Source: Longitalea arenae (GTDB lineage Bacteria > Bacteroidota > Bacteroidia > Chitinophagales > Chitinophagaceae). Taken from it: DNA of 64,000 nucleotides. Under the pieces are notes generated by a model. That model worked only from the letters and a program-made list of their open reading frames with translations. It had not been told where the DNA came from and did no database searches. The stretch spans positions 744,001-808,000 of the forward strand of contig NZ_JAFFJX010000001.1 in assembly GCF_016924755.1 (NCBI RefSeq), written 5' to 3'. Position 1 is the stretch's first letter. The number at the start of each line of letters is the position of its first letter. Both the position numbers and the translations under genes were made by a program. Of the stretch, positions 18,052 to 26,745 are shown piece by piece.

Positions 18052-18077
18052 AAAGCATGGCCTTAAGCCATGCTTTT
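18052..18077. terminator. Bidirectional terminator after the TonB receptor
   Basis: AAAGCATGGC at 18052-18061 pairs with GCCATGCTTT at 18067-18076. On the minus strand the arm ends in a short T-run, 27 bp past the receptor stop. Confidence 0.65.
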
Positions 18078-18103
18078 ATCCGTATAGTAATTGTCTCCGT
18101 CCC

Positions 18104-20263
18104 TTACAGGCTGATCTTCACGCCGCCATTCATGATAAATCCTTCTACCGGTGCATAAATGTCTCTGAATACAGGATTGTCGATAGTGCCTGTATAGATC
18201 GTATCAAATCTCGACTGCCGGGTGTCGGTGAAATTTTCAAAATTGATGTACAGAGAAAATCTTTCCCAAACCCTTTCGGCCATAAAACCGGTTATCCAGT
18301 ACGATTTTCCAAAGCTGCCATCATTCAATCGTTGCCTGCTGAAATAATATCCTTCCAGTCCTAATTTCCATTTTTCGTCTTTCTCATACATCAGTACATT
18401 GTTCAACCGGTGGCGCGCGGTCAATGGCATCCATTCCATTTTATTATCGAAATGCGTATTTGCATCCGTATACGTATAACCGATAAACAATTTGAGATCA
18501 CCATAGATCAATCGCAGGTTAGTTTCCATACCCCTGGTATCGAGGTGGCCGCCTGAGTTGGTAAATGTTGAAGCGCCGCCCGCCCCAACACTAATGACCA
18601 ATGGATTATTTAACCGGGTATAAAAGAACAAATGATTCAGGCTGATGCCAAGCTGGCCGATACTCGTGCGGTAATTGATATCCCAGTTGCCACCGGTCGA
18701 CCGTTCATTTTTTGATTGATCGGTGGCTATTGGCAACAGGTTCTTAAAATGCATCCGTTCTGCTTCTTCCGTAAAAATGGTAGGGGTTTTATAACCATAA
18801 CCGCCGCCGATCCGGGTCGTAAGATTCGGCAATAGTTTGATCATCGCTGATATTCTGGGTAACAATTCAAAACCATATTCATTTACATAATCACCCCGCA
18901 GGCCGGTTTCCAACACGAGCTTATCTGAAACCGTCCAGGCATTTTGCACGAACATGCCGAAGGTATTGTAATGATAATCGCGCGATGGGTTCGGGTTGTG
19001 CTCCACTTCATCCAGGTCATCTGTCAATACATTGGCGCCTATCACCCAGTCGGCTTTTTCACCTTTTCTGTTCCAGGTGAGCTCAGAAAAAGAAGATTGT
19101 TGCAGCGCATCGAACCGGTAACCCGGAATGGTGATCACCCGGTCGAAACGGCTATAACTGTTCTTGAGCTGCAGGGTGCTGTGCTCATTCAACCGGTGCG
19201 CAATACCGAATTGGGTAATGATGCGGTCGGTATTGTTCTTTTCAAAAAAACCGCTGTCGCCGTTTTTGATATAGTTCATGCTGCCCCCCGTACGGTCTTC
19301 GGTGATATAGGTTATCCCTGCATCCGCCGTCGTCTTTTTCCCATAGAGGAATAAGCGCGGATTGATCGTATAGCGTTCATATTTGGGTATGGCAGTGAAA
19401 CCGATGTCTGCCGGGTCATAGGCCTTATTACTATTGCGGGATGCAAAAACGGTAAGGCCCGCTTTGCCATATCGTTCACTGTAGAATCCGCTTAGATCAA
19501 GTCCGCCGGCAGAGGTGCCGTTGGCCATAAAATTCAACGACCGTTTTTCACCGGGTGTTTTTGATACCAGGTTTACCAGTCCGGCAATAGCGCCGCCGCC
19601 GTATAAAGTAGATGCCGATCCTTTAATCACCTCCACCTGTTTCAGATCGAGGGGTGCAATTTGCAGAATGGAAAGGCCGCCGGAGAAACCTGCATACAGC
19701 GGATAACCATCGCGCAGCATTTGCGTATAGCGGCCGTCCAAGCCCTGGATGCGGATGCCGGCATTGAAAGAAGTAGCCGAGGTCTGCTGTGTTTGAATGC
19801 CGGTGCTTTCTGTCAGCAGCATCCTGATATCGCCGGGTTTCATATTGGCTTTTTCAGCGAGCTCTTCACCGGAAATAACCTCCACCCGCGTAGGAATATT
19901 GGCAATGGTCCGGCTGATGCGGGTGGCCGTTACAACCACTTCCTCTTCATGTTCTTCTTCCTCCTGCTCCAGCTCAATATCAACGATGGCTGAATCGGTC
20001 AATGGAAAGGTATAACTAATAGTTCTTTCTTCGAATCCCACAAATGTGATGAGGAAGCTTTGTTTGCCGGCACTGATGCCGGTCATAGCGGCCACGCCAT
20101 TGCTATCGGCCGCAACGGATCTGTTCTGTTCTTTCCAAAAAACGGTAGCTCCGGGGAGCGGCGTTTTTTCTTCACCGCCCAGGATCCTTGCTTTAAATGT
20201 ATACTGTGCCTGTGCTGCAATAGTAAGGCAGCACAGGATAATGCCTGTCAATAGGTACTTCAT
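18104..20263 (-). CDS. TonB-dependent outer membrane receptor, possibly metal uptake
   Basis: A 719-residue receptor: signal peptide (about 1-20, cleaving after AQA), a carboxypeptidase-regulatory-like domain (FKARILGGEEKTPLPGATVF), a Glu-rich stretch EQEEEEHEEE near 94-103, then a TonB-box-like VVVTATR, a plug with GIRIQGLDGRYTQMLRDGYP and VEVIKGSASTLYGGGAIAG, and a barrel ending GGVKISL. The architecture resembles siderophore/vitamin/metal receptors (FepA/BtuB type). The substrate is not determined. It lies 45 bp after a small Cys-rich exported protein, presumably in one operon, which hints at a metal. Confidence 0.85.
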   Translation of the reverse strand: MKYLLTGIILCCLTIAAQAQYTFKARILGGEEKTPLPGATVFWKEQNRSVAADSNGVAAMTGISAGKQSFLITFVGFEERTISYTFPLTDSAIVDIELEQEEEEHEEEVVVTATRISRTIANIPTRVEVISGEELAEKANMKPGDIRMLLTESTGIQTQQTSATSFNAGIRIQGLDGRYTQMLRDGYPLYAGFSGGLSILQIAPLDLKQVEVIKGSASTLYGGGAIAGLVNLVSKTPGEKRSLNFMANGTSAGGLDLSGFYSERYGKAGLTVFASRNSNKAYDPADIGFTAIPKYERYTINPRLFLYGKKTTADAGITYITEDRTGGSMNYIKNGDSGFFEKNNTDRIITQFGIAHRLNEHSTLQLKNSYSRFDRVITIPGYRFDALQQSSFSELTWNRKGEKADWVIGANVLTDDLDEVEHNPNPSRDYHYNTFGMFVQNAWTVSDKLVLETGLRGDYVNEYGFELLPRISAMIKLLPNLTTRIGGGYGYKTPTIFTEEAERMHFKNLLPIATDQSKNERSTGGNWDINYRTSIGQLGISLNHLFFYTRLNNPLVISVGAGGASTFTNSGGHLDTRGMETNLRLIYGDLKLFIGYTYTDANTHFDNKMEWMPLTARHRLNNVLMYEKDEKWKLGLEGYYFSRQRLNDGSFGKSYWITGFMAERVWERFSLYINFENFTDTRQSRFDTIYTGTIDNPVFRDIYAPVEGFIMNGGVKISL

Positions 20264-20308
20264 TTTCCTGTAGTGATAATGATTAATAAAAATGGGAACC
20301 GGTCAATA

Positions 20309-20617
20309 TCAGCTGCAGCGGGGCGGTTGAAAAAGCGAAGGATGATAGGTAGACAATTGTGCTACATAGAAATGGTAGTACGTAGTTCTTACCGCATATT
20401 CGGGCAGCGTTATGCTTACCGGTGAAATGGTCTCGATGGCATGGCTACAGGTGCCACAGGCAAAAAAGGGCGAACAATTGCCTTTTTCTTCGTTATCCGC
20501 CGGGTGCGGTTTATGTAAGGCGCTGTTTTTAGTATTACAATCATCTGCCATACAACAGGGAATGATAGTTCCCGTCATAGTAACGATCAGTAATAATAAA
20601 ACCAGGCATTTTTTCAC
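20309..20617 (-). CDS. Small exported Cys-rich protein (DUF6660-like)
   Basis: A 102-residue protein with GTG start, a signal peptide of about 18-24 residues and six further cysteines in motifs CCMADDC and CSPFFACGTC, plus several histidines. Bacteroidota small proteins of this shape (I recall the label DUF6660) are found just upstream of TonB receptors. Metal binding is inferred from the Cys/His content only. A -7 box ends four bases before the start codon. Confidence 0.7.
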   Translation of the reverse strand: MKKCLVLLLLIVTMTGTIIPCCMADDCNTKNSALHKPHPADNEEKGNCSPFFACGTCSHAIETISPVSITLPEYAVRTTYYHFYVAQLSTYHPSLFQPPRCS

Positions 20618-20621
20618 GGCT

Positions 20622-20629
20622 CAAAGATA
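20622..20629 (-). promoter_or_regulatory. -7 box four bases before a start codon
   Basis: TATCTTTG on the minus strand matches TAnnTTTG exactly and ends four bases upstream of GTG 20617. Transcription would begin at or near the start codon. No good -33 TTTG is visible. Confidence 0.45.
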
Positions 20630-20722
20630 GTATTTATTGCTTGTAACGGAGAAGCGGGGTATAAGCCGGTTCTTTCAGCAGCAATGCTGATTTTCTACAA
20701 AATTCATCGCTAGCTTTATACA

Positions 20723-21922
20723 ATGAGCACCCATGCTACCATTCGCCGGTTGACCGAATTCCTGGGACTGAAAAGAAACGTTGTATATCTTTTTGGCCTT
20801 ACGGTGTTAATGATCACCGGTGAAAAGCTGTGGGATCGCTTCCTGCCCAAATACCTGGAGGGTATTGGCGCTACGACACTTATCATCGGCGCCCTCGGTT
20901 TCCTGCAAAACCTGCTGAACGCATTCTGGTCATTGCCCGGCGGCTACCTGGCCGACAGGCTGGGGCACCGAAGGTCCTTCCTGCTTTTTAATCTGATGGC
21001 CATTACCGGTTACCTGGTTGCTATTTTCTTTACCAACTGGATAGCCGTGTTCATCGGTATCATTTTCTTTTCAGCCTGGAGCGCCGTATCGCTGCCGGCA
21101 AGCATGTCGCTGATAGCCGCTTCCCTGGGAAATAATAAAACGGCCATGGGCATTTCAATGCATGCCATTATCAGGCGTATTCCGATGGCCGTTGGGCCGG
21201 TCATGGGCGGCGTATTAATTACATCGTATGGACTCATCGCGGGCATCAGGGCTGCTTTTATTGTTTCAATTATCTTTTGTTTACTCGGCATGGTGCTGCA
21301 GTTATTTTTAAAGGATACTGTTAACCGTTCTTACCAGGCCATTCAACCGCTGGTATTGTGGCGGCAGTTGGATCCCCGCCTGAAGAACCTGCTGGTATCA
21401 GATATACTTATTCGCTTTTGTGAACAGATACCCTATGTTTTTGTGGTTATCTGGTGTCTCGATGTAAAAAAGATCTCCGCGGAGCAATTCGGATGGCTTA
21501 CCGCCATTGAAATGATAACGGCCGCCCTCATCTATATTCCCGTCGCCAGTCTTTCCGACAGAACCGAAAGAAAGCCGTTTGTAGTGATCACTTTTATATT
21601 CTTTACGATCTTCCCGGTGATCCTGTTCTTCAGTAATAGCTTTGCAGCGCTTATTGTTGCTTTCATCGTGCGCGGATTGAAAGAGTTTGGTGAACCCACC
21701 CGCAAGGCGATCATCCTGGATCTTTGTCCGGCCAACGCCAAAGCAAGGGCTTATGGCCTTTATTATTTTGTGCGCGATGTCATCGTTTCCTTTGCCGCTT
21801 TTCTCGGCGGTTTTATCTGGACAATAGGACCGGCATTCAATTTCTTTACCGCGGCCGCTTTTGGCGCGATTGGCACCCTGGTTTTTGTAGTTTATGGCAA
21901 AGGCAGCAATGTCAGGCAGTAA
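20723..21922 (+). CDS. MFS transporter
   Basis: A 399-residue inner-membrane protein with about 12 hydrophobic segments and the MFS loop motif GGYLADRLGHRRSF between helices 2 and 3, mirrored by SLSDRTERKPF in the second half. It resembles drug/solute antiporters of the MFS_1 type. The substrate is unknown. It is divergent from the Cys-rich protein/TonB operon (about 105 bp apart), so shared regulation is possible but not shown. Confidence 0.85.
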   Translation: MSTHATIRRLTEFLGLKRNVVYLFGLTVLMITGEKLWDRFLPKYLEGIGATTLIIGALGFLQNLLNAFWSLPGGYLADRLGHRRSFLLFNLMAITGYLVAIFFTNWIAVFIGIIFFSAWSAVSLPASMSLIAASLGNNKTAMGISMHAIIRRIPMAVGPVMGGVLITSYGLIAGIRAAFIVSIIFCLLGMVLQLFLKDTVNRSYQAIQPLVLWRQLDPRLKNLLVSDILIRFCEQIPYVFVVIWCLDVKKISAEQFGWLTAIEMITAALIYIPVASLSDRTERKPFVVITFIFFTIFPVILFFSNSFAALIVAFIVRGLKEFGEPTRKAIILDLCPANAKARAYGLYYFVRDVIVSFAAFLGGFIWTIGPAFNFFTAAAFGAIGTLVFVVYGKGSNVRQ

Positions 21923-22013
21923 AAGGCTGTACAGATAACAATAACACTATTATGCAGGCGGGTAAGATCTGTAAAAGCTCTTTTGTATTTTTATAAAAAA
22001 TACGAATAAGGCA

Positions 22014-22508
22014 ATGATAGTACCGGTAAAGAATAGCGACTTTACAATCGTTCATGAGATCATTAATGACGGGGCTTCGGCATACAAAGGTATTATTCCG
22101 GCAGATAGGTGGCACGAGCCTTATATGTCTGTAGAAGAGTTGCAGGCCCAGATCAACGATGGTGTAAAGTTCTGGTGTTATCTCGACGACGGAAAAATGA
22201 TCGCTGTCATGGGCATCCAGGATAAGGGAGATGTTACTTTAATAAGGCATGCCTATGTTCGTACCACTGCCAGAAATAAAGGTATTGGCGGCAAGCTGCT
22301 TCAACACCTGGCTTCCATGGTATCAACACCCATATTGATTGGCACCTGGGCAGATGCAGACTGGGCCATCGGCTTCTATAAAAAACATGGTTACCGGCTG
22401 GTGTCATTTGATGAAAAAGAGCAATTGCTCCGCAAATACTGGAACATTCCCCTCCGGCAGATCGATACTTCGGTTGTGTTGGCAAGCGCCGATTGGCCAG
22501 GCGCTTAA
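22014..22508 (+). CDS. GNAT family N-acetyltransferase
   Basis: A 164-residue cytoplasmic acetyltransferase. The acetyl-CoA loop (motif A) is visible as VRTTARNKGIGGKLLQHL near 82-99, followed by the C-terminal FYKKHGYRLV typical of GNATs. The acceptor substrate cannot be inferred. It ends 12 bp before the end of convergent metX. Confidence 0.85.
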   Translation: MIVPVKNSDFTIVHEIINDGASAYKGIIPADRWHEPYMSVEELQAQINDGVKFWCYLDDGKMIAVMGIQDKGDVTLIRHAYVRTTARNKGIGGKLLQHLASMVSTPILIGTWADADWAIGFYKKHGYRLVSFDEKEQLLRKYWNIPLRQIDTSVVLASADWPGA

Positions 22509-22520
22509 AGGCATAATCAT

Positions 22521-23534
22521 CTAATCTTTCAGCCATTTTTTCAACACCTCGCCAATCTTCTGCACTTCCACCATAAACCCGTCATGCCCATAGGCTGAAT
22601 CAATTTCCACCAGGGTGCAATCGGGCAGGTGTCGCTGCATATGGCGCTGTTCTTCGAGCGGACAAAGTATATCGCTGGAAATACCGATCAGTAAAGTTGG
22701 TTGTTTTATCGTCTTCAGCACAGCTTCTGCATTACCGCCGCGGCCGCGGCCAATATGATGAGTGTCCAGGGCCTTGGTAAGCAGCCAGTAACTGTAGGCA
22801 TTAAAACGCTTCACCAGTTTATCGCCCTGGTAATTGATATAGGAAGCTGCGCGGTAGTCGTCCAGCTTTTCAGTATCTGTATCGGTTTGTTTTTGCACCA
22901 TAATGCCATAGTTGCGGTAAGTAAGCATTCCGATGGCGCGGGCGGCTTTTAAACCTTTCTGCCCGGCTTCGGGCGAATCCTGCTGCCAGCTGCAGTCGGC
23001 CTCAATGGCGAGCCGCTGGGTGGCATGTACCGCAATGCCCCAGGCGCTTTCGGTGGGCGAGGTAGCCAGCAGGAAGAGGTTTTTGATGACGGCTGGTTCA
23101 AGCAGGCTCCATTCCATGGCCTGGTAACCGCCCATGCTGCCACCCATCAGCAGGTGAATGGAGGCGATGCCCAGGTGCCGGCGCAGCAGGATGTGGGCAT
23201 TTACCATATCGCGGATGGTGATCAGGGGAAATTCATGGCACCAGGGTTTTCCGCGTAGGGGGTTGATACTCAAAGGCCCTGTAGTGCCGTAGCAGGAGCC
23301 GAGAATGTTGGCGCAAACAATAAAGTACTTTTCGGGGTTAATTACACAGCCGGTACCAACCACTCCTTTCCACCAGTCGGCGGCATCGGAGTTGGCAGTA
23401 AGTGCATGACATACCCAGATCACGTTGTTTTTTTCGGCATTTAAGGTTCCATAAGTATGATATGCAATGGTTAATGAAGGCAGTTCTTGCCCGTTTTCGA
23501 GTTTGAAAGGTTGATTATATTCAAATTGCTTCAT
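22521..23534 (-). CDS. metX: Homoserine O-acetyltransferase
   Basis: Transfers acetyl from acetyl-CoA to homoserine, the first step of methionine synthesis from aspartate. The 337-residue alpha/beta hydrolase has the oxyanion/nucleophile motif GGSMGG with Ser133, a late Asp in SSDILCP and His in YGHDGF. The frame extends upstream to 23672, but that part overlaps the divergent OsmC gene and lacks family similarity, so ATG 23534 (MKQFEYNQPF) is used. The partner sulfhydrylase metZ lies beyond OsmC on the other strand. Confidence 0.93.
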   Translation of the reverse strand: MKQFEYNQPFKLENGQELPSLTIAYHTYGTLNAEKNNVIWVCHALTANSDAADWWKGVVGTGCVINPEKYFIVCANILGSCYGTTGPLSINPLRGKPWCHEFPLITIRDMVNAHILLRRHLGIASIHLLMGGSMGGYQAMEWSLLEPAVIKNLFLLATSPTESAWGIAVHATQRLAIEADCSWQQDSPEAGQKGLKAARAIGMLTYRNYGIMVQKQTDTDTEKLDDYRAASYINYQGDKLVKRFNAYSYWLLTKALDTHHIGRGRGGNAEAVLKTIKQPTLLIGISSDILCPLEEQRHMQRHLPDCTLVEIDSAYGHDGFMVEVQKIGEVLKKWLKD

Positions 23535-23581
23535 TGGCCCCTGGCTATAATTAAGGGTGCAAAGTAAATGCCTGCATGAAT

Positions 23582-23589
23582 TACATTTG
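23582..23589 (+). promoter_or_regulatory. Candidate -7 box for the OsmC gene
   Basis: TACATTTG matches TAnnTTTG exactly, 14 bp before the ATG at 23604. No TTTG at the -33 position is clear. The metX promoter must lie in the same 70-bp divergent gap. Confidence 0.4.
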
Positions 23590-23603
23590 CAAAAATCTTT
23601 ACC

Positions 23604-24038
23604 ATGATAAAAATTGAATTGGAAAGGGTCGAAGGTGACTATGGATTTGAAGCGAAAGATGCCAATGGTCATACCGTACGTTTAGACACCAGCCCGGAGG
23701 GCGGAGGCACTAATTTTGGCGTTCGCCCGATGCAAATGCTATTGATGGGCCTCGGCGGGTGCAGCGGTATAGATATCGTAAATATCCTAAAAAAGCAGCG
23801 CCAGACCATTGAAGGTTTTAGCATGAAGATAGAAGGGGAGCGGGAAGCCGGTAAAGAACCCTCTATCTGGAAAAATGTTACCATTGTTTTTGAGCTCACC
23901 GGAAATATCGATCCCGATAAGGCCCGCCGCGCCTGCGAGCTGTCGATGGATAAATACTGCTCAGTAGCCGAAACCCTGCGCCGCGCAGGCGGAGACTTGA
24001 AATGGGAGCTGCGGGTGAACCAGGGGCAGAAGGCATAA
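23604..24038 (+). CDS. OsmC family protein
   Basis: A 144-residue OsmC/Ohr-fold protein; members reduce organic hydroperoxides with paired cysteines. Cys53 (GLGGCSGIDI) and Cys119 (DKYCSV) are at the expected positions, with an additional Cys111. The motif RPMQMLLMGLGGCSG is typical of the OsmC branch rather than Ohr. It sits between metX and metZ, so a link to sulfur or thiol metabolism is possible. Confidence 0.87.
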   Translation: MIKIELERVEGDYGFEAKDANGHTVRLDTSPEGGGTNFGVRPMQMLLMGLGGCSGIDIVNILKKQRQTIEGFSMKIEGEREAGKEPSIWKNVTIVFELTGNIDPDKARRACELSMDKYCSVAETLRRAGGDLKWELRVNQGQKA

Positions 24039-24332
24039 CAAAGGCATAAAGGCATAAACCGAAAGAGGCAAAGAGGCATAAAGACGCACAAGTACAAGGC
24101 AAAACAACAGGTAACTGGTAACCGGTAACTGGTAACAGGTAACCGGCAACCGGTAACTGGCAACCGGTAACTGGCAACCGGTAACTGGTAACCGGTAACT
24201 GGTAACTGGTAACTGGTAACAGGTAACCGGTAACCGGTAACTGGCAACCGGTAACTGGCAACTGGTAACTGGTAACCGGTAACTAAGGGAAAGCCAACAA
24301 TAAACTGTAAACAATAAACCATAAACATTTTC
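24039..24332. repeat. OsmC-metZ gap: 25 heptads of form GGYAACN plus NNTAAAC units
   Basis: After a short run of GGCATAAA-like units (24043-24090), 24110-24284 is an unbroken series of 25 in-phase 7-bp units (GGTAACT, GGTAACC, GGCAACC, GGTAACA). Four further heptads of form NNTAAAC occupy 24299-24326, ending just before the metZ start. Minus-strand open frames across it are artefacts of a 7-nt period giving a 7-residue repeat. Confidence 0.9.
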
Positions 24333-25496
24333 ATGCATCCCATAACCAAAGCAATACGCATTCATACCGACCGTACCAACGAAATGGAACATTCTTCGCC
24401 CATGTTCCTTACCAGCAGTTTCTGCTTCGATAATGCCGAAGATATGCGGGCTGCCTTTGCCGATGAGACCGACGATAATATTTACAGCCGTTTCAGCAAT
24501 CCGACCGTACAGGAGTTTATCGACAGAATGTGTGCTCTCGAAGGCGCGGAGGCGGGTTATGCCACGGCATCGGGTATGAGCGCCATCTTTGCTTCGTTCA
24601 TGGCATTGCTGAAAAAAGGCGATCACCTGCTCTCCTGTAATGCGATCTTCGGCAGCACCCATACCGTGATCACCAAATACCTGCCTAAATTCGGCATCGA
24701 ATATACCTATGTGCCGGCCGATAAACCTGAGGAATGGGAAAAAGCCATCAGGCCTAACACCAAAATGATCTACGTTGAAACGCCTACCAATCCAGGGCTC
24801 GAGATCGTAGACCTGGAAGCCGTGTCGGCCATCGCCAAAAAGCATGATCTTATTTTGAATGTCGACAATTGTTTTGCCACCCCGGTGAACCAGCGGCCCA
24901 TTGATTTTGGCGCCGACCTGGTAGTGCATTCCGCCACCAAATGGATCGATGGGCAGGGCCGTGTACTCGGTGGCGTTATTGTAGGCAAAAAATCACTGAT
25001 CCACGATATCTATTTATTCTGCCGCAGCACCGGTCCCGCCTTATCGGCCTTTAACGCCTGGGTATTGAGCAAGAGCCTGGAAACCCTCGATGTTCGGATG
25101 GAAAGGCATGGCAACAATGCATTGCAACTGGCTAAAGCACTGGAAGGACATCCCAAGATCAAATCGGTAAAATATCCTTTTCTGAGCAGTCATCCCCAGC
25201 ACCGTATTGCTTTGAAGCAAATGAAGAACGGCGGCGGCATTGTATGTTTTGAGCTGACAGGCGGTTTACAAAGCGGCCGCAAATTTCTTGATAATTTGAA
25301 AATGTTATCGCTCACCGCCAACCTGGGCGATACCAAAAGTATTGCTTCACACCCAGCCAGTACCACCCATGCCAAACTCACCGAAGAAGAAAGACTGGCC
25401 GTAAATATTACGCCCGGTTTAATCAGGATCTCGGTTGGACTGGAACATGCAGAAGATATAATTAACGATGTTCGCCAGGCATTGGAAAACTGTTAA
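24333..25496 (+). CDS. metZ: O-acyl-homoserine sulfhydrylase (Cys/Met metabolism PLP enzyme)
   Basis: PLP enzyme of the cystathionine-synthase family. It probably makes homocysteine directly from O-acetylhomoserine and sulfide. The 387-residue protein has the PLP lysine Lys203 in VVHSATKW, Asp178 in [10 protein letters not shown] and YSRFSNPTV near 51-59. Motifs and length fit MetZ better than MetY (about 430 residues). MetX nearby supplies the acetylated substrate and the cys operon the sulfide. Cystathionine gamma-synthase activity (metB) is the alternative. Confidence 0.85.
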   Translation: MHPITKAIRIHTDRTNEMEHSSPMFLTSSFCFDNAEDMRAAFADETDDNIYSRFSNPTVQEFIDRMCALEGAEAGYATASGMSAIFASFMALLKKGDHLLSCNAIFGSTHTVITKYLPKFGIEYTYVPADKPEEWEKAIRPNTKMIYVETPTNPGLEIVDLEAVSAIAKKHDLILNVDNCFATPVNQRPIDFGADLVVHSATKWIDGQGRVLGGVIVGKKSLIHDIYLFCRSTGPALSAFNAWVLSKSLETLDVRMERHGNNALQLAKALEGHPKIKSVKYPFLSSHPQHRIALKQMKNGGGIVCFELTGGLQSGRKFLDNLKMLSLTANLGDTKSIASHPASTTHAKLTEEERLAVNITPGLIRISVGLEHAEDIINDVRQALENC

Positions 25497-25656
25497 TGCA
25501 GGTTTGCCGCACTTTCAAACTGTGGCACCGTTCTTATGCCGCAGTGACGATAATCATCGTTTTGAATGCCTGTCATCATAGCATCTTTTATTTTAGAAGA
25601 GTAACTTTATTACTGATTCTTTTTCATAATAAAAAGTTTTAAAAATTGAGCTGGTA

Positions 25657-25688
25657 AACGGGTTGGTTCTCCAACCCGTTTGTATTTT
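25657..25688 (+). terminator. Terminator downstream of metZ
   Basis: AACGGGTTGG at 25657-25666 pairs exactly with CCAACCCGTT at 25671-25680, followed by TGTATTTT. It lies 160 bp after metZ and just before the CHAD gene. Confidence 0.7.
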
Positions 25689-25728
25689 ATGAAGAGGCAG
25701 GAAAATTGTATCTTATAGGAAAAAGGAT

Positions 25729-26535
25729 ATGAACCGCGAGGCGCTGGAAAAAGTGATTGTGAAATATCTCAACAGTATAAAAAACCATAGCGATCGCCTG
25801 CCTGGTTCTTTTGATCATGAAGATATCCATGACCTCCGCGTCGATTACAAAAAAGCAAGAGCATTTCTGCGCCTCCTTCAGTTGGAAAAAGATGCCGGCG
25901 ATCTTGGCATGCCGGCTAAATTGCGATCGCTGTACCATCATTGTGGTAAAGTAAGAGACCTGCAATTATTCCTCATCGAGCTGCAGGCATTACCCGTTGC
26001 CGCCTTTTTACCGGTTTGCATCAGTCAATGGAAGCAGCAACTGTTTACCTATAAAGAAGAAACCGTTCGGGCCATTGAAGCAATGGATTTTAAAAAAATA
26101 AGGAATACCCTGTTAAAGAAATTGCCTCGCCAGCTGCAGGAGCAAACCATCATTCAGTTTGCACATGAAAAAATTGCGGCTGTGCATATCGTACTCCTGG
26201 CGGCCGATCATGAAGATGATCTGCATACCACTCGCAAGCAAATAAAGGATCTCATCTACAATATCCGCATCTTCGAGGGCGACTGGGGCATTCCCTTCCC
26301 GGTCAGTGGCTGGAAAAGTGAAAAAAGTTTGAGCAATATGGCTTCCCGCCTGGGTGACTTCAATGATCGCTGCATAGCGCTTTCGCTTTTGCAATCGGGT
26401 TATAGCGCCAACTGCCATGAAAAAGAGAAACTGGCTTTACAGGAATTACAGGCAGGCTGGCAGCAGAATAAAGAGACCAGGCAACAACAATTACTGCAGC
26501 AGGTGCATTTGCTGCAATTGGAGCATAGATTCTGA
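25729..26535 (+). CDS. CHAD domain protein
   Basis: A 268-residue helical protein of the CHAD family (conserved histidine alpha-helical domain), which in characterised cases binds polyphosphate. Two CHAD half-repeats are visible: HEDIHDLRVDYKKARAFLRLL near 25-45 and DLHTTRKQIKDLIYNIRIF near 165-184, each with the basic and His residues of the family. No CYTH/triphosphatase domain is fused. Monocistronic, followed by heptad repeats. Confidence 0.85.
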   Translation: MNREALEKVIVKYLNSIKNHSDRLPGSFDHEDIHDLRVDYKKARAFLRLLQLEKDAGDLGMPAKLRSLYHHCGKVRDLQLFLIELQALPVAAFLPVCISQWKQQLFTYKEETVRAIEAMDFKKIRNTLLKKLPRQLQEQTIIQFAHEKIAAVHIVLLAADHEDDLHTTRKQIKDLIYNIRIFEGDWGIPFPVSGWKSEKSLSNMASRLGDFNDRCIALSLLQSGYSANCHEKEKLALQELQAGWQQNKETRQQQLLQQVHLLQLEHRF

Positions 26536-26585
26536 GATATTGAATCGCCTGCGGATATCTGTAGGATTAGAGACAAGACGATCTG

Positions 26586-26744
26586 TTACAAATTATAAGT
26601 TACAGGTTACAGGTTACTGGTTCCAGGGTGAAACCAATTCATGTGTTCCCTTGTAACTTGTAACCTGGAACGTATTTCAGCCAATTGCAGCAGTCATCAT
26701 CAACAACCCGCAAACTGGTAACTGGTAACCGGTAACTGGTAACC
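26586..26744. repeat. Heptad arrays between the CHAD gene and murF
   Basis: Six 7-bp units TTNCNGG-like at 26586-26627, a reverse-complement arm CCTTGTA/ACTTGTA/ACCTGGA at 26649-26669, and four GGTAACY units at 26717-26744 that abut the end of murF. The last belong to the same unit family as the arrays at 24110 and 50495. Confidence 0.85.
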
Positions 26745-26745
26745 G

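Noticed and set aside
23535-23672. N-terminal extension of metX to 23672
   Set aside because: It runs through the divergent OsmC gene and its promoter and has no family similarity; MKQFEYNQPF at 23534 is the natural start.
24110-24284. CRISPR array
   Set aside because: Units are 7 bp with no spacers and no cas genes nearby.
23669-24361. Minus-strand open frames rich in LPVTGYQ-like repeats across the heptad array, including repeated LPXTG-like motifs
   Set aside because: A 7-bp period read in triplets gives a 7-residue repeat in any open frame. The frame overlaps the OsmC gene and has no start or signal context, so the sortase-like motif is chance. The same applies at 50381-50719 and 57894-58377.
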